From Emydura subglobosa (lineage: Eukaryota > Chordata > Testudines > Chelidae): DNA of 64,000 bases. The stretch spans positions 22,498,851-22,562,850 of the forward strand of contig ML679959.1 in assembly GCA_007922225.1 (NCBI GenBank), read 5' to 3'. Below are positions 41,501 through 47,924 of this stretch, one piece after another. Each line of letters opens with the position of its first letter. Positions within the stretch are counted from its first letter, which is position 1. Below the pieces are notes generated by a model that saw nothing but the letters and a program-made list of their open reading frames with translations, was not told where the DNA came from and searched no databases. The translations under genes were made by a program, and so were the position numbers.

Positions 41501-44500
41501 TATGAGCATTCTTCAGTCTTATAATAAATAGATATGTACTTACAAAGAAGGAATTAGATTGGTAAGAAATTGGATTTCAGCTTCAGCCTTACAAGGGGTT
41601 ATTGTAAATGAGAAAAGTAAGATATTAATCAACATTTGAAATGCCATGACAGTATTTCCCTTCAACTGAAACATGCTTTATTAAAAACTCAAAAAAAAAA
41701 AAACCAAAACCATCCCTCAATTTTGCTTTCAATCTGTTTAGTTTCTCCCCATATTTCAGAAGTTGAATGAAGGCTGTGCTTTTCTGTTGCCACTATTGTT
41801 CAGAATAAACATTGATTATATTAGTAAATAAAATAAAAGGCAGAGCAATAGCTTGTTAGGTTGTGAAAGTAATAGTGAAATATGTAGTTTTGTAGTGTCC
41901 TTATGGAAAATGCTCTCCTGCTAATCTTTTCTGTTTTTTTCTTTTTTTTAAAATAAATATATAATCGGAATAAATGTAAGGAGATGATAATGATACTGTT
42001 ATGGCAGAGATAGTACTGATTCTTTTTTTTCCTTTTGTAATGTGATAACTAATGGAATTAAAAAATATGAGAACATGGGAAAAGCTCATTGAATAATCAA
42101 ATGTTTAAAATTCAACATACAAAATTAATTTTCATTGCATGTATGCAAGTCATTACAGATTCTGGGTGTAAAGTAGTATTTTAAAGGAGCATCCTCCCTG
42201 GTATTGAGACCTGAGTTGTTCTCAAAACTAGAATGGGCTTGAGCAGTTGCACCCACTTATAAAGTGTCTAATAGTAGTGGAGCAGAAACCAAATTAATAA
42301 ATTTTGTTTTCTACCCTAATATGGATCTTCTCATTTTATCACCATTAAACCCAGAAAAATAGCTAGCTGGAGTTTGTCAAATGCTAAATATAATTATTCA
42401 TCAATTGTTATACAATAGATATTATTTGACAAGCTCTGTAGCTTCTTTTAGGTTCATCACTAATTGTTTATCCCTTCAAAATGTATAATCACAAATGTGT
42501 GTTCTAAAAGCATAGTGTTGCCTTTCGAATTGCAGGAATGGACAGGAAATAGCCGGAGAATGTGCTGTCCATGAAAATCTCTGCAAGAAATAAAGATGTT
42601 AATGCTACTTCCTTATTTTATTTTAAAAAAGTTTTCCTCTATTCCTCCCATGTTTCTAATCTCCCTTCAGTCCATTGAGGGGATTTTACATGCTATCGTA
42701 GCTGTCCACTTCACTTTCCTGTCATTAAAATATAACAACAAAACCAAATTTCCTGCATCTAAATCTTTACAATCTAAAGTGTCTTTTGTTGTGAAGAGAG
42801 CCCAGTAATACAGTCCTCCTTTTCAGGCTGTCTATCCTACACCTATCTCAAACTAGAATTATCTTTTGACCCTACTAATTTATGGCCAAATTCTGCCTGC
42901 AGAAGCAGATGTGTGCTTAGTACCACTGATTTCAGTGGAAGCCATACTTGTTTATCCAAGGACAGATTTTAATCTTTATTATGAAATTATTATAAATTAA
43001 TTTTTAGTTAAATATGATTTTTGATCAAAGAGTGCTAGGTGTTTCACAAATACATATTTATCAGCTATAAAATCTATATTTTATGCATATAGTGCAGAAA
43101 ATCCTAGATAATGGCACAATAGCAAATTGGACAACTCGCTTTAAACCCAAAATAATCTGAAAAAAATTTTAGTGCTTCAGCATCTTTAACTTTTCTTCTC
43201 TCACACAGTCACAGTAGCCGATTATATATCACGAGCTGAATCTCAGAGTAGACAAAGAAACCTCCCGAGGGAAACATTGGCCAAAAACAAGAAAGAAATG
43301 GTAAGAGAAAAAAGAGAAAACTCAATTATTTTAAAATATATGCTGCTTTATTTTTCTCTCTTTAGTGATGGAATGCTTATAGTCTTTCACGCTTGGGGAA
43401 TGAAAAACCCTATTGATAATATTGCTGATACTAACTAGCAAGGCAGATATACTTTTGCCCTGTGAATGTATATTTGAAATTTCAACAGTACATTGTTTCT
43501 ACCTTCAAGTCAAATTATGAAATCTTAAATTTTGCAGAATATTTATGAAATCAGATGATCTTTCTGAAGATTCCTGTGTTTTAAAACCTCTTTATCTCAT
43601 GTTTGAGATGGGTATAACATCACAAGAGAACGTGACTGGGTACATTGTGGTTGATGTTTATCTCATATTGAATTATAATGCAGACTTTCTTAGGTTACAA
43701 ATAAGTTGAATTTACTGCATCTAACATAATTCTCTAAAATTAGAAGTACTAATTCCTTGTTCCCGTTCCTTGATAGGGATGCTTGCTACCTATAAAGCTT
43801 TTACTCTTTAAAGCACTTTATAAATATTAATCCTTATGACTCCCATGAGATGAGTATTATTTTTTACATTTTACAAAAACTGAGGCAGAGATATTCAGTG
43901 ACTTGCACAAGGTTACAGAGACTAGAATGAATGGTATAGAGATGATAGATGGGAAACCCATTCTCAATATAAAACAAGGGGGCATTCAAAACTGAATACA
44001 GGAAATACATTTTCATCCAACACACAGAATGTATCCACAAGCTATTTGTTGAGGTGATGAATTTAGCAGGATTTGAAAAGGGGTTATTCATTTATATGGA
44101 TAACTAGAATATTCAGTTATACGAGTAAATACTAAAAAGAGGTGGGGGAGCTGTGAAAGGGATATAAAACCTAATGCTTCAGGACTTAAGACAATCTTTC
44201 ACTACTGGGGGTTAGGCAGAAACTTTTTTGGGGTAGATAATGCCATAACTGCCTACTGGAGGGTTTCTTGCACCTTCTTCTGAAGCATCAGGTGTTGTCC
44301 ACTATTGGTAGGTGACAGGATGCTGGAATAGATGGACTACTAGTCTGATCCAGTGTGGCAGTTCTTATGAGGGAATTGGAGTCAGAGCCAAGATTAGAAC
44401 TCATTGTCTGTAGCTCCTCTTCTGATGCTTAGAACACATTGGATTATGCCCGTCTCTCTCTTGGGTTTTTCCATGTTATATCTAGTGAATTTTTTCATCT

Positions 44501-44688
44501 TTTTTTGTTGAAAGGCAAAAGATGTGATCGAAGAACATGGCCCTTCAGAAAAAGCAATAAATGGTCCTGCTAATGCTTCTGAGGATGAACCTTCTAAACC
44601 ACAGCATAGTCCTGAAGAAGAGAAGTCAAGTACTGTACAAGAAGATGAAAATAATCAGGAAGAAGCAGTGCTGAATGGTGTTTCATAA
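5285..44688 (+). CDS. FXR1: FXR1, fragile X-related protein 1 (exons 2-17; exon 1 upstream of window)
   Basis: Cytoplasmic RNA-binding protein of the FMR1/FXR1/FXR2 family, which acts in mRNA transport and translation and is needed in muscle. Exons: 5285-5337, 9433-9526, 18895-18966, 20534-20682, 21493-21586, 22781-22897, 23005-23175, 27476-27554, 32566-32675, 33899-33985, 35666-35873 (with an optional internal 87-nt intron), 37993-38196, 39219-39419, 40398-40478, 43209-43300 and 44515-44688. All junctions are GT-AG and the frame is continuous. In order the product has two Tudor/Agenet modules (exons 2-5), KH1 with GTHG (exon 8), KH2 with GKNG (exon 10), a leucine-rich export signal (exon 12), RGG boxes (exons 12-13), Arg-rich tracts (exons 14-15) and an acidic tail ending LNGVS. 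With the usual 17-codon exon 1 (known for the family, not seen here) the full form is about 649 aa, or 678 aa with the 87-nt segment. No frameshift or premature stop was seen. Confidence 0.98.
5995..6965 (+). mobile_element. CR1 LINE fragment, RT to 3' end
   Basis: Degenerate + strand reading shows the RT block GVPQGS (6122-6139) and FADVTK in place of the catalytic FADD block (near 6209-6230), then the conserved CR1 3' part. The 3' end ggtctgatcctgtacggcc / attcttatg matches the CR1 ends at 44372 and 56715. Multiple stops and deletions. Lies in FXR1 intron 2. Confidence 0.85.
7080..8850 (+). mobile_element. DIRS-type retrotransposon, internally deleted
   Basis: A gag-like stretch around 7231-7330 ([20 protein letters not shown]) parallels [19 protein letters not shown] of the copy at 10780. 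Around 7990-8060 a recombinase-like [20 protein letters not shown] appears. The 3' part carries paired inverted arms (gttactttggttctt near 8537, aagaatcccagttactg near 8815), as in the copies at 26.8 kb and 35.1 kb. Most of RT is missing. Confidence 0.6.
9185..9300 (+). repeat. dispersed repeat tail (MIR-like/CORE-type or LINE 3' end)
   Basis: Sequence gtttgtacagtgcctagcac with aatgggatcctg and a following ggcttgtaggcactgc recurs at 50045-50155 in the same order. Two independent copies in one window show a dispersed family. I cannot name the subfamily from sequence alone. Confidence 0.6.
9433..9526 (+). CDS. FXR1: FXR1 exon 3 (Tudor 1/Tudor 2 linker)
   Basis: The 94-nt exon completes the split Asn codon and encodes [22 protein letters not shown] sequence through GDEVEV. 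The acceptor is ctttcag and the donor gtgagt. It spans the end of Tudor 1 and the start of Tudor 2. A GC-rich insertion begins about 10 bases after the donor. Confidence 0.97.
9535..9960. repeat. GC-rich insertion just after FXR1 exon 3
   Basis: Starts at ccagggccgtctttag, a phrase typical of non-autonomous DNA-transposon ends, and is far more GC-rich than the flanks. Short ORFs on both strands here have no recognisable domain. No matching right terminus was found, so classification is open. Confidence 0.45.
9961..10780. other. FXR1 intron 3, AT-rich spacer
   Basis: Holds an A-rich run near 10168 and a repeat-like block at 10400-10510 (gttgaacgtgatttctgatc, then cctattgaggtcaatagc) related to the other 'attgaagtcaatgg' blocks. 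No gene signal. Confidence 0.5.
10780..14680 (+). mobile_element. DIRS-type retrotransposon with 5' end, gag and RT/RNase H (recombinase missing)
   Basis: This is the longest DIRS copy. 5' terminal part 10780-11150; gag-like frames from 11206 (CIRCLGKEH) through 13144 ([16 protein letters not shown]); RT from about 13380 to 14672 in at least three frames: [49 protein letters not shown], then [20 protein letters not shown] and an RNase H-like end. Frame changes and stops show it is inactive. It stops before a tyrosine recombinase. It could be confused with Ty3/gypsy, but the block order and the recombinase pieces of the sister copies favour DIRS. Confidence 0.8.
14681..15590. other. FXR1 intron 3 spacer with poly-T and MIR-like piece
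   Basis: A long T run at 15043-15062 and, at about 15305-15385, a MIR-like phrase (cctcccattttatgcatggg, then ggaactgacatacagattaag) resembling the core-SINE tail also seen at 43790-43945. No gene. Confidence 0.5.
15590..15720 (-). repeat. tRNA-derived SINE-like fragment
   Basis: Read on the - strand it has an A-box-like ggtctcatgattaaggcag and a B-box-like gcattctattcc about 35 bases later, the spacing of a tRNA promoter. Flanks on either side look repeat-derived but no poly(A) or target duplication was identified. Confidence 0.4.
16020..16570 (-). mobile_element. CR1 LINE fragment (RT domain)
   Basis: The minus-strand frame 16504-16016 reads [20 protein letters not shown] and [12 protein letters not shown]1 reverse-transcriptase blocks, then [18 protein letters not shown]. 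The far end (16030-16190) stays open but diverges; parts of it (gtgaggcc, then gactatgcccag) still fit the following CR1 region, so I treat it as a mutated continuation. The catalytic Asp pair is replaced (TEDIML). Confidence 0.85.
16571..16919. other. spacer between two CR1 copies, FXR1 intron 3
   Basis: AT-rich, no exon or repeat recognised. Confidence 0.5.
16920..17730 (+). mobile_element. CR1 LINE 3' end, well preserved
   Basis: An open frame of 182 codons (16966-17514) reads [57 protein letters not shown] and [20 protein letters not shown], the CR1 pol C-terminal region, followed by the CR1 3' UTR and a terminal attctatgatt. It is intact enough to suggest one of the younger insertions here. 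It is 5' truncated, as is usual for CR1. Confidence 0.92.
17731..18894. other. FXR1 intron 3, 3' part
   Basis: AT-rich intron without recognisable repeats or exons. A short transposon-end-like phrase (cttggtgtacactagctgg) is at about 18768-18786. Confidence 0.5.
18895..18966 (+). CDS. FXR1: FXR1 exon 4 (Tudor 2)
   Basis: The 72-nt phase-0 exon encodes [20 protein letters not shown] and ends GE. The acceptor is ttctttcag and the donor gtaagt. The CGWWLAKV core is the signature of the second Tudor module in FMR1-family proteins. Confidence 0.98.
18967..20533. other. FXR1 intron 4
   Basis: No gene. A block near 20290-20400 (cccattggcttcagcgggg) belongs to the dispersed 'cattgacttcaatggg' family. 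The rest is unremarkable. Confidence 0.5.
20534..20682 (+). CDS. FXR1: FXR1 exon 5 (Tudor 2 to KH0)
   Basis: The 149-nt exon begins [20 protein letters not shown] and runs through the PVNQNK linker to VPEDLRDA, ending in a split Ala codon. The acceptor is cccccttag and the donor gtgagt. It closes Tudor 2 and starts the KH0-like region. Confidence 0.98.
20928..21058 (-). mobile_element. CR1 LINE 3' terminal fragment
   Basis: Contains cataaaattatagaagatta / gggttgtaagggatcacagg / aggtcatctaggccaacccc, the reverse complement of the CR1 3' end; the same sequence occurs at 63262-63370. Lies in FXR1 intron 5. Confidence 0.88.
21493..21586 (+). CDS. FXR1: FXR1 exon 6
   Basis: The 94-nt exon encodes [20 protein letters not shown] and continues to TTQLIIL, ending in phase 0. 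The acceptor is tttctctag and the donor gtaaga. It belongs to the KH0-like domain between Tudor 2 and KH1. Confidence 0.98.
21587..22780. other. FXR1 intron 6
   Basis: AT-rich intron. ORFs here on both strands have no coding character. No repeat recognised with confidence. Confidence 0.5.
22781..22897 (+). CDS. FXR1: FXR1 exon 7
   Basis: The 117-nt phase-0 exon encodes [20 protein letters not shown] through [10 protein letters not shown]. The acceptor is ctttttgtag and the donor gtaagc. Only 107 bases separate it from exon 8. Confidence 0.98.
23005..23175 (+). CDS. FXR1: FXR1 exon 8 (KH1)
   Basis: The 171-nt phase-0 exon encodes [20 protein letters not shown] and then [20 protein letters not shown], ending FRIYGE. 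The GTHG loop is the nucleic-acid-binding GXXG motif of KH1. The acceptor is ccgtag and the donor gtaagg. Confidence 0.99.
23176..25460. other. FXR1 intron 8, 5' part, with simple repeats
   Basis: A G9 run is near 23391-23400, a T tract at about 23527-23554, then a (TTC)n-like pyrimidine run at 23590-23625. The remainder (23.8-25.4 kb) is AT-rich with no gene. The long T tract may be the tail of a minus-strand retroposon. Confidence 0.5.
25460..25593. mobile_element. hAT-like DNA-transposon end
   Basis: A GC-rich block ends with aaccctggggttccgcggaa then caccatttgagaaacactg. The closing 'tttgagaaacactg' phrase resembles the termini of hAT-type non-autonomous elements. No left terminus or 8-bp duplication was confirmed. 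Confidence 0.4.
25594..25711 (-). mobile_element. retroposed SINE-like fragment with 17-bp target-site duplication
   Basis: Identical 17-mers agatcctattcaaagga lie at 25594-25610 and 25695-25711. The 84 bases between begin with an A-rich run and contain ttaaagactaacaaatttct then gcataagctttcgtgg. The same sequence recurs (other strand) at 60694-60766 and in part at 28043-28109. Flanking duplication of this length is the hallmark of LINE-mediated retroposition. Confidence 0.8.
25715..27055 (+). mobile_element. DIRS-type retrotransposon, tyrosine recombinase and 3' end
   Basis: At 25722 the frame [20 protein letters not shown] starts a recombinase core-binding region. Further broken frames include [16 protein letters not shown] remnants and, near 26570-26640, [20 protein letters not shown], the C-terminal recombinase part. 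After it lie the 3' terminal repeats with arms gttatctacctttctgtaac (26769-26788) and, inverted, gttacagaaggataggtaat (27027-27046). Gag and RT are absent. The YR is broken by stops. Confidence 0.72.
27056..27475. other. FXR1 intron 8, 3' part
   Basis: AT-rich, no gene or repeat recognised before the exon 9 acceptor. Confidence 0.5.
27476..27554 (+). CDS. FXR1: FXR1 exon 9 (KH1-KH2 junction)
   Basis: The 79-nt exon encodes [20 protein letters not shown] and then VPRNLV, ending one base into a Gly codon. The acceptor is catttctag and the donor gtatgt. It supplies the last KH1 helix and the start of KH2. Confidence 0.98.
27555..28042. other. FXR1 intron 9, 5' part
   Basis: AT-rich, nothing recognised. 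Confidence 0.5.
28043..28160. repeat. SINE-like repeat pair forming a perfect 67-nt palindrome
   Basis: Positions 28043-28109 are two 33-nt arms around a single central A (28076). Each arm carries the ttaaagactaacaaatt phrase of the SINE-like family at 25611 and 60694. The right arm runs on into gctgtgtacagactaacacg then gctacccctctgg, the usual continuation of that family. Confidence 0.85.
28430..28595 (+). mobile_element. CR1 LINE copy A, first part
   Basis: Reads as CR1 pol: [15 protein letters not shown] and [17 protein letters not shown], then ataccttgaaagatactgga. The CR1 copy B sequence breaks it; the continuation is at about 30583. Confidence 0.82.
28595..30582 (+). mobile_element. 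CR1 LINE copy B, inserted into copy A
   Basis: A separate, better preserved CR1 pol stretch: [20 protein letters not shown], then [60 protein letters not shown] and CRILHLRR-type blocks. Several frameshifts and stops. It begins at the endonuclease-RT linker and stops at tccagggaggatggagctagg, short of the usual CR1 3' end. It repeats the NYRPVSLT motif already read in copy A about 950 bases upstream, which shows that two copies are present. Confidence 0.85.
30583..31785 (+). mobile_element. CR1 LINE copy A, second part with 3' end
   Basis: Resumes with ataaggaatagtcggcatgg, then degenerate RT blocks ([11 protein letters not shown] in another frame), the QWGSVLG-like block and FADDTKL at 30961-30981, the CR1 C-terminal region around 31378 and the end atttctatgattctgtgatt. 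It is older than copy B, judging from more stops. Confidence 0.85.
31786..32565. other. FXR1 intron 9, 3' part
   Basis: Short degenerate repeat-like sequence at 31800-32060 with no domain; the rest is AT-rich. No gene. Confidence 0.45.
32566..32675 (+). CDS. FXR1: FXR1 exon 10 (KH2)
   Basis: The 110-nt exon completes the split Gly and encodes [20 protein letters not shown], ending NKLPRED. The GKNG loop is the KH2 GXXG motif. The acceptor is cccttaaag and the donor gtaagt. The 5-kb intron before it holds the nested CR1 elements. Confidence 0.99.
32676..33898. other. FXR1 intron 10
   Basis: Positions 33470-33790 are moderately GC-rich and look like an old insertion (ggtttaactagccagtgaagg, then ggtataaagccaccagttactc), of unknown class. 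No gene. Confidence 0.45.
33899..33985 (+). CDS. FXR1: FXR1 exon 11 (end of KH2)
   Basis: The 87-nt phase-0 exon encodes [20 protein letters not shown] and then LEYHIAYLK. The acceptor is tttctatag and the donor gtaagt. It forms the last strand and helix of KH2. Confidence 0.98.
34430..35400 (+). mobile_element. DIRS-type retrotransposon 3' fragment
   Basis: Degenerate recombinase remnants at 34640-34960 ([18 protein letters not shown] and [13 protein letters not shown] in one frame), then terminal arms: cctgtacagtaacttgttct near 35080-35100 and aaagaacaacaacagttatg near 35355-35375. The arrangement matches the 3' end at 26.75-27.05 kb. Short, and without gag or RT. Confidence 0.65.
35401..35665. 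other. FXR1 intron 11, 3' part
   Basis: AT-rich, nothing recognised. Confidence 0.5.
35666..35873 (+). CDS. FXR1: FXR1 exon 12 with optional internal 87-nt coding segment (export signal, RGG start)
   Basis: The first 58 nt (35666-35723) encode [19 protein letters not shown], the leucine-rich nuclear export signal. The last 63 nt (35811-35873) encode [20 protein letters not shown]. Between them, 35724-35810 is 87 nt with a GTATGG start and a TACAAG end. It can be spliced out as an intron, or kept, when it adds 29 in-frame residues starting [10 protein letters not shown]. Both forms stay open. From memory, both arrangements exist in mammalian FXR1. The outer acceptor is ctgaatgtag and the donor gtgagt. 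Confidence 0.95.
35874..37992. other. FXR1 intron 12
   Basis: Two kb of AT-rich intron with no repeat I could name and no coding signal, unusually clean compared with neighbouring introns. Confidence 0.5.
37993..38196 (+). CDS. FXR1: FXR1 exon 13 (Ser/Asp-rich and RGG box)
   Basis: The 204-nt exon encodes [20 protein letters not shown], an acidic stretch, then [20 protein letters not shown] and a Ser-rich end. The RG/RGG repeats bind RNA and are arginine-methylation sites in the family. The acceptor is attgctgaag. The donor is gtagtg, weaker than the other donors of this gene. If the donor is missed, translation runs on for about 15 codons to a stop at 38244-38246. Confidence 0.96.
38590..38925. 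repeat. GC-rich insertion in FXR1 intron 13
   Basis: Strong jump in GC against AT-rich flanks, with short ORFs on both strands (shadow ORFs, no domains). It begins near a gaggttagggttaggtcag phrase holding two telomere-like units. No target duplication seen. Class unknown. Confidence 0.45.
39219..39419 (+). CDS. FXR1: FXR1 exon 14 (Arg-rich nucleolar-type signal)
   Basis: The 201-nt exon completes a Val codon and encodes [20 protein letters not shown], then [20 protein letters not shown], ending ENGL with one base of the next codon. The acceptor is gatatttag and the donor gtatgt. It can be followed by exon 15, 16 or 17 depending on splicing. Confidence 0.97.
39420..40397. other. FXR1 intron 14
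   Basis: AT-rich; a short repeat-like block near 39880-39925 (aagtcccattcacctcattg). Keeping the first bases of the intron extends the exon 14 frame to a stop near 39470, giving a possible truncated isoform. Confidence 0.5.
40398..40478 (+). CDS. FXR1: FXR1 exon 15, 81-nt muscle-type cassette
   Basis: The exon encodes [20 protein letters not shown] and then QAEDRQP. It is exactly 81 nt (27 codons), so including it never shifts the frame. Family knowledge: this cassette marks striated-muscle FXR1 isoforms and adds a basic, nucleolar-targeting, RNA-binding tract. The acceptor is aattgcag and the donor gtaact, a weak donor fitting regulated use. A 9-bp hairpin sits about 74 nt downstream (40552-40573). 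Confidence 0.96.
40479..41400. other. FXR1 intron 15, 5' part with candidate splicing signals
   Basis: Contains a 9-bp stem with 4-nt loop at 40552-40573 and a TGCATG (RBFOX-type) at 41095-41100, plus the dispersed 'cattgaagtcaatg' repeat block at 40748-40795. Ends in poly-A next to the gap. Confidence 0.45.
41401..41500. other. assembly gap (100 N)
   Basis: Exactly 100 N, a placeholder of unknown true length, inside FXR1 intron 15. It follows a poly-A run, which probably caused the assembly break. Confidence 0.99.
41501..43208. other. FXR1 intron 15, 3' part
   Basis: AT-rich with a second TGCATG at 42136-42141. No gene; no well-supported repeat. Confidence 0.5.
43209..43300 (+). CDS. FXR1: FXR1 exon 16, 92-nt frame-switching cassette
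   Basis: The exon encodes [20 protein letters not shown] and then [11 protein letters not shown]. It is 92 nt, not a multiple of three, so skipping it puts exon 17 into another frame and gives a short alternative tail. The acceptor is ctcacacag and the donor gtaaga. Confidence 0.97.
43790..43945. repeat. MIR/core-SINE-like fragment
   Basis: The phrases acattttacaaaaactgagg, cagagatattcagtgacttg and cacaaggttacagagact follow the order of the amniote MIR-type core. Lies in FXR1 intron 16. Confidence 0.65.
44190..44372 (+). mobile_element. CR1 LINE 3' end
   Basis: ggatgctggaatagatggac followed by tactagtctgatccagtgtg and gcagttcttatga is the CR1 3' terminus type also seen at 6965 and 56715. 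It lies about 140 bases before the exon 17 acceptor. Confidence 0.8.
44515..44688 (+). CDS. FXR1: FXR1 exon 17, C-terminus
   Basis: The final coding exon has 57 codons plus TAA, starting [20 protein letters not shown] and ending EAVLNGVS. The middle is acidic and Pro/Ser-rich and differs most from the mammalian version that I remember. The acceptor is ttgaaag. When exon 16 is skipped this exon is read in the frame that begins KRCD and stops at 44571-44573. Confidence 0.97.
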   Translation, partial: AKDVIEEHGPSEKAINGPANASEDEPSKPQHSPEEEKSSTVQEDENNQEEAVLNGVS

Positions 44689-44922
44689 ACTGAAGTTCTT
44701 AGTTTACAGTTCTTTTACATTACATTTTACAATAGTGCTTGTATAAGCTTGCCAAAGATAGAATATGGATCGCCAGTCTTGACACCGCACTTTCAGTTCC
44801 TCCATTTTGGAATACAGAAAGGGGAGGGATCCTGAAGAAATCATATGTTAAACATACTTTGACACCTACTGTGTTATAAATATATCATCAGATGTGCCTT
44901 GAAATAGTATATGTAACATTTA

Positions 44923-44928
44923 AATAAA
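44923..44928 (+). terminator. proximal FXR1 poly(A) signal
   Basis: A canonical AATAAA lies 235 bases after the FXR1 stop codon. Confidence 0.5.
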
Positions 44929-45511
44929 AACTTGCTGGCTATAGGAAATGTTATTTTGTTTTCAAAATATGGCAAAGATGTGGGGGGAATCCCTAATGTA
45001 ATATTCTTTATGAAAGCATTAGCTGCTTTTGTTACATTTTTAATAATATGCAACCACTTCTTCACCTGAGGAAAACTAGAAAGAAATGCAGTCTCTAAAA
45101 TATTTTGCACTGAATTGTAATTTCTCCATTAGTTTAGTCTGGAAACTGGTCTGTTTTAATACATGTTTTTTAAATGCTATATGTAGAGGAAAAAAACTGC
45201 AGACCACTGGAATACATTTGTTAAATTCTCATAATCTGCAGGGATATTGGATGACATTGGCAGTGACTGTTCTACATTGAAGCTTTGTTTGGTTTATTTA
45301 TTAAACTGTACAGTATTTAAAAATCAAACATAGCTTTAGTTAAAACACTAAGCTGAATTAGTCGTCCATTAAGACATAACCTGAACTACTGAAAAGATCA
45401 ATTTCCAGAAAGTTTATTCTGTATAAATTACATATTAGTCCTTAGTAGAGTATTTTTATTTTTGTTTTGGTTGTTTGATGTGCAATATGTTTTTGTATGC
45501 TGGTAGTAAAA

Positions 45512-45521
45512 AATAAATAAA
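45512..45521 (+). terminator. distal FXR1 poly(A) signal pair
   Basis: Two overlapping AATAAA hexamers are followed within 30 bases by T/G-rich sequence, a typical arrangement for a strong polyadenylation site. Confidence 0.65.
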
Positions 45522-45535
45522 CTTTGATCTTCCAT

Positions 45536-47316
45536 TGGTTACTTAGTTTCCTTTAATCTTAAAGATGGTTTATTAAATTAACTCAAGATATTTAAGACTG
45601 TTCACACATTGTAATTTAGTACTAACCTCTTTGCTTATTGACAGGTTGAGAGGAACCCTAGCTCCCTCTTAGGAAATACCTAGACTAACACATTAAACTT
45701 GTCCTCTCTACACTGGAGTTTTAAAAACATTAGTTAAGACACTGTAAAGATACCTTTTATCCTCCAAACCAAAAGGGCCTTGGAGATCTAGAGGCGGCAA
45801 TAACTTATTTTTATATAGATGGAAGTATTGACAGTGATACATTGACGTGTTGATGTTTGCAGGCTTGTAAAGAGGACTTAGAGGGTGGAAGCCTGGCATA
45901 CTAAGAATAGGGGAGGCCATTCCAGGCATAAAGACAATATTGATATGGAACAGAAAATGATGCAGAGAAATGAGCCTTCACCATTTGTAACATGGATCAG
46001 GAGGCATATAGAAAGATACCATGGCAGATGTAGGGGGCAGGGGTTGTGCAGAGCTTGAAGAAGATATCTTAAACTGGATTTCGTGAGAGCAAGCCAGTGG
46101 AAGCTTGAGTTAAATGCTCTGAGCAGTGGGTAACAAATTATTTTAACTGCTGCATTTTATATAGATAAAGCTGAAATGGGAAACAAGGCCAGAGAGGCTA
46201 CAATGGTCAAGATAAGAGATAACCAAGACACAGGTGTATGCATTTCAGATGAAGGGTTGTTTTCAGTATGTTGTAGAGAAAAAATTGACAGTATACTCTG
46301 GGGAGGAAAGTATGCAGTCAAAAATGATTCTAAGATAAACTATAGTAATTGGGAAGATGGTGGTGGTCAAAAGCACTGTTGAAGGGAGAAAGATAAGTTC
46401 ATCTTATAGATGTGTTGAAGAATGTGGTATGACATCTAGAAAAATATGATCCTGGACATGGGAGAAAAGTCATGTGTAGAGGTAGATTTGACAGCCATTA
46501 CCAAAGTTTATTTGTTGTTAATGCCCTGAGATGTATCACAGCTGGACCATCAGATTGAACTTGAATATTGGTAGATCTTCATATCTCCCCTTTTCTATAT
46601 TTTTTGTTAAATACTTTTAAAAACCATTAAGTACATCTGTTTTTCCATCCTCACTTTAGTCTTGCACAGAATTTCAATGGCGGTACCCCATTCATAAAGT
46701 GAAATACAGGCATACATTTGTACAGGCGGGGGTCAGAGATAGCAAACACCTGAGTTTGGTCACAATATAAGCATATTAGACTTAAAAAAGCTAGAAGTTG
46801 TGTGAACTCTGGTCCATTCATAAACAACATAACTTCTGTGCTGTAGAGCAATGTTTTATCTAGCAAGGGAGGATGGATAGTTCTAGTTTGGGGGGAAAAA
46901 ACTCCTTTGCAATTTCTCATTCATAAAAAGAAAAAATACCCTCCTTTTAGCTTTGACTCTAAGCCTGTATCTTAACTCAGGCAAGTAAAATTCCCACTTT
47001 CCCTCTTACTACAAACTTCAGTGTTATCCTAAGATTACTATACCTTATATTCTTTTAAGATAAGCATCATATACTGTAAGGCTTTAGGATATCATGAAAT
47101 TTTAGTACCTACTACTACAAGTATGTTTGTCATTTTACTTAAATACAGCTGAATCCGTAAAAATCAATGTAGAAATAAGTAAAAAATACACCAAGACAAA
47201 TGAGTGACTGTCCAACTTGTTTTTGAAAGTTAATACCAATTATGTTACAAGAGAATTCAGTACATTCCATTTTCTCTATTTTACTTGTCACAATGTAACT
47301 AAGAATTTCTAAATGT
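45536..47316. other. FXR1-DNAJC19 intergenic region with an old repeat
   Basis: Positions 45930-46545 have the look of an old dispersed LINE 3' part (gagcaagccagtggaagc, aaggccagagaggctacaat, ttgtagagaaaaaattgaca), but I cannot name the family. The rest is AT-rich. No gene on either strand. Confidence 0.4.
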
Positions 47317-47853
47317 TTTATTCCTATTGTGCAAATAAAATCCCCATTATCTTCCTTCAGAACAGGTTGTTTCAACCCAGCCTTTTCTCTCATTAGTTTC
47401 ATCTTGCTAACTTTGGGATACTAAGCCATAGCAGCATGAAATTTCAAATACCTGATTAAACAGAAATTAGCTCAATATTTTCAGAGTGCTCAAGACTGTC
47501 AGGCTGTTTGTCTACCTACATGTGAGCATGTGAATTATCCAAAACAAATCACAGTATTTCCCATGTCATACTAGGAAAAATACTTCCACTTAGTGGTAAA
47601 CTACCACTACTAGAGACAGTGGCTTAGAATTAGTTTTGAAAATGTACTATGTGTATAAGACCCCCACCAAAAAAACCAAGATACATATGATGTAATCAAG
47701 AATGGGAGGGCAGGGGATGGGGATTCCCTACATTAGTTTCTCAACCATCACTGATCAAGTCAAAAAGATTGGTGTCAACCTTCCTTGGGTCAGTTATCAA
47801 AACTGATACTGACATACATAAACAATCATTGATTTACAACTAAATTTCCACAT
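47317..47853 (-). other. DNAJC19: DNAJC19 3' UTR (inferred extent) with poly(A) signal
   Basis: The minus-strand AATAAA nearest to the stop that I noticed is at 47317-47322, about 530 bases downstream. The sequence between is AT-rich and free of recognisable repeats. The extent is inferred from that hexamer; other poly(A) sites farther on are possible. Confidence 0.5.
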
Positions 47854-47924
47854 TCACTTCTTAGCTTGGCCGTCCAGTAAATCTTTAGCTTCATTGATTT
47901 TGGCTGCCACATAGGGAGAACCAC
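47854..47924 (-). CDS. DNAJC19: DNAJC19 exon 6, C-terminus
   Basis: The 71-nt coding part completes a Gly and encodes [20 protein letters not shown] and then KK before TGA (47854-47856). The acceptor is tgatag. It is the last J-domain helix. Confidence 0.98.

Larger units (their letters stand above)
44689..45535 (+). other. FXR1: FXR1 3' UTR with poly(A) signals
   Basis: AT-rich sequence follows the stop. A proximal AATAAA is at 44923-44928, and overlapping distal AATAAA hexamers are at 45512-45521 followed by a T/G-rich stretch. The FXR1 3' UTR is known to be strongly conserved between vertebrates, but here only the signals and the lack of obvious repeats were seen. The true cleavage site is inferred. 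Confidence 0.7.
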
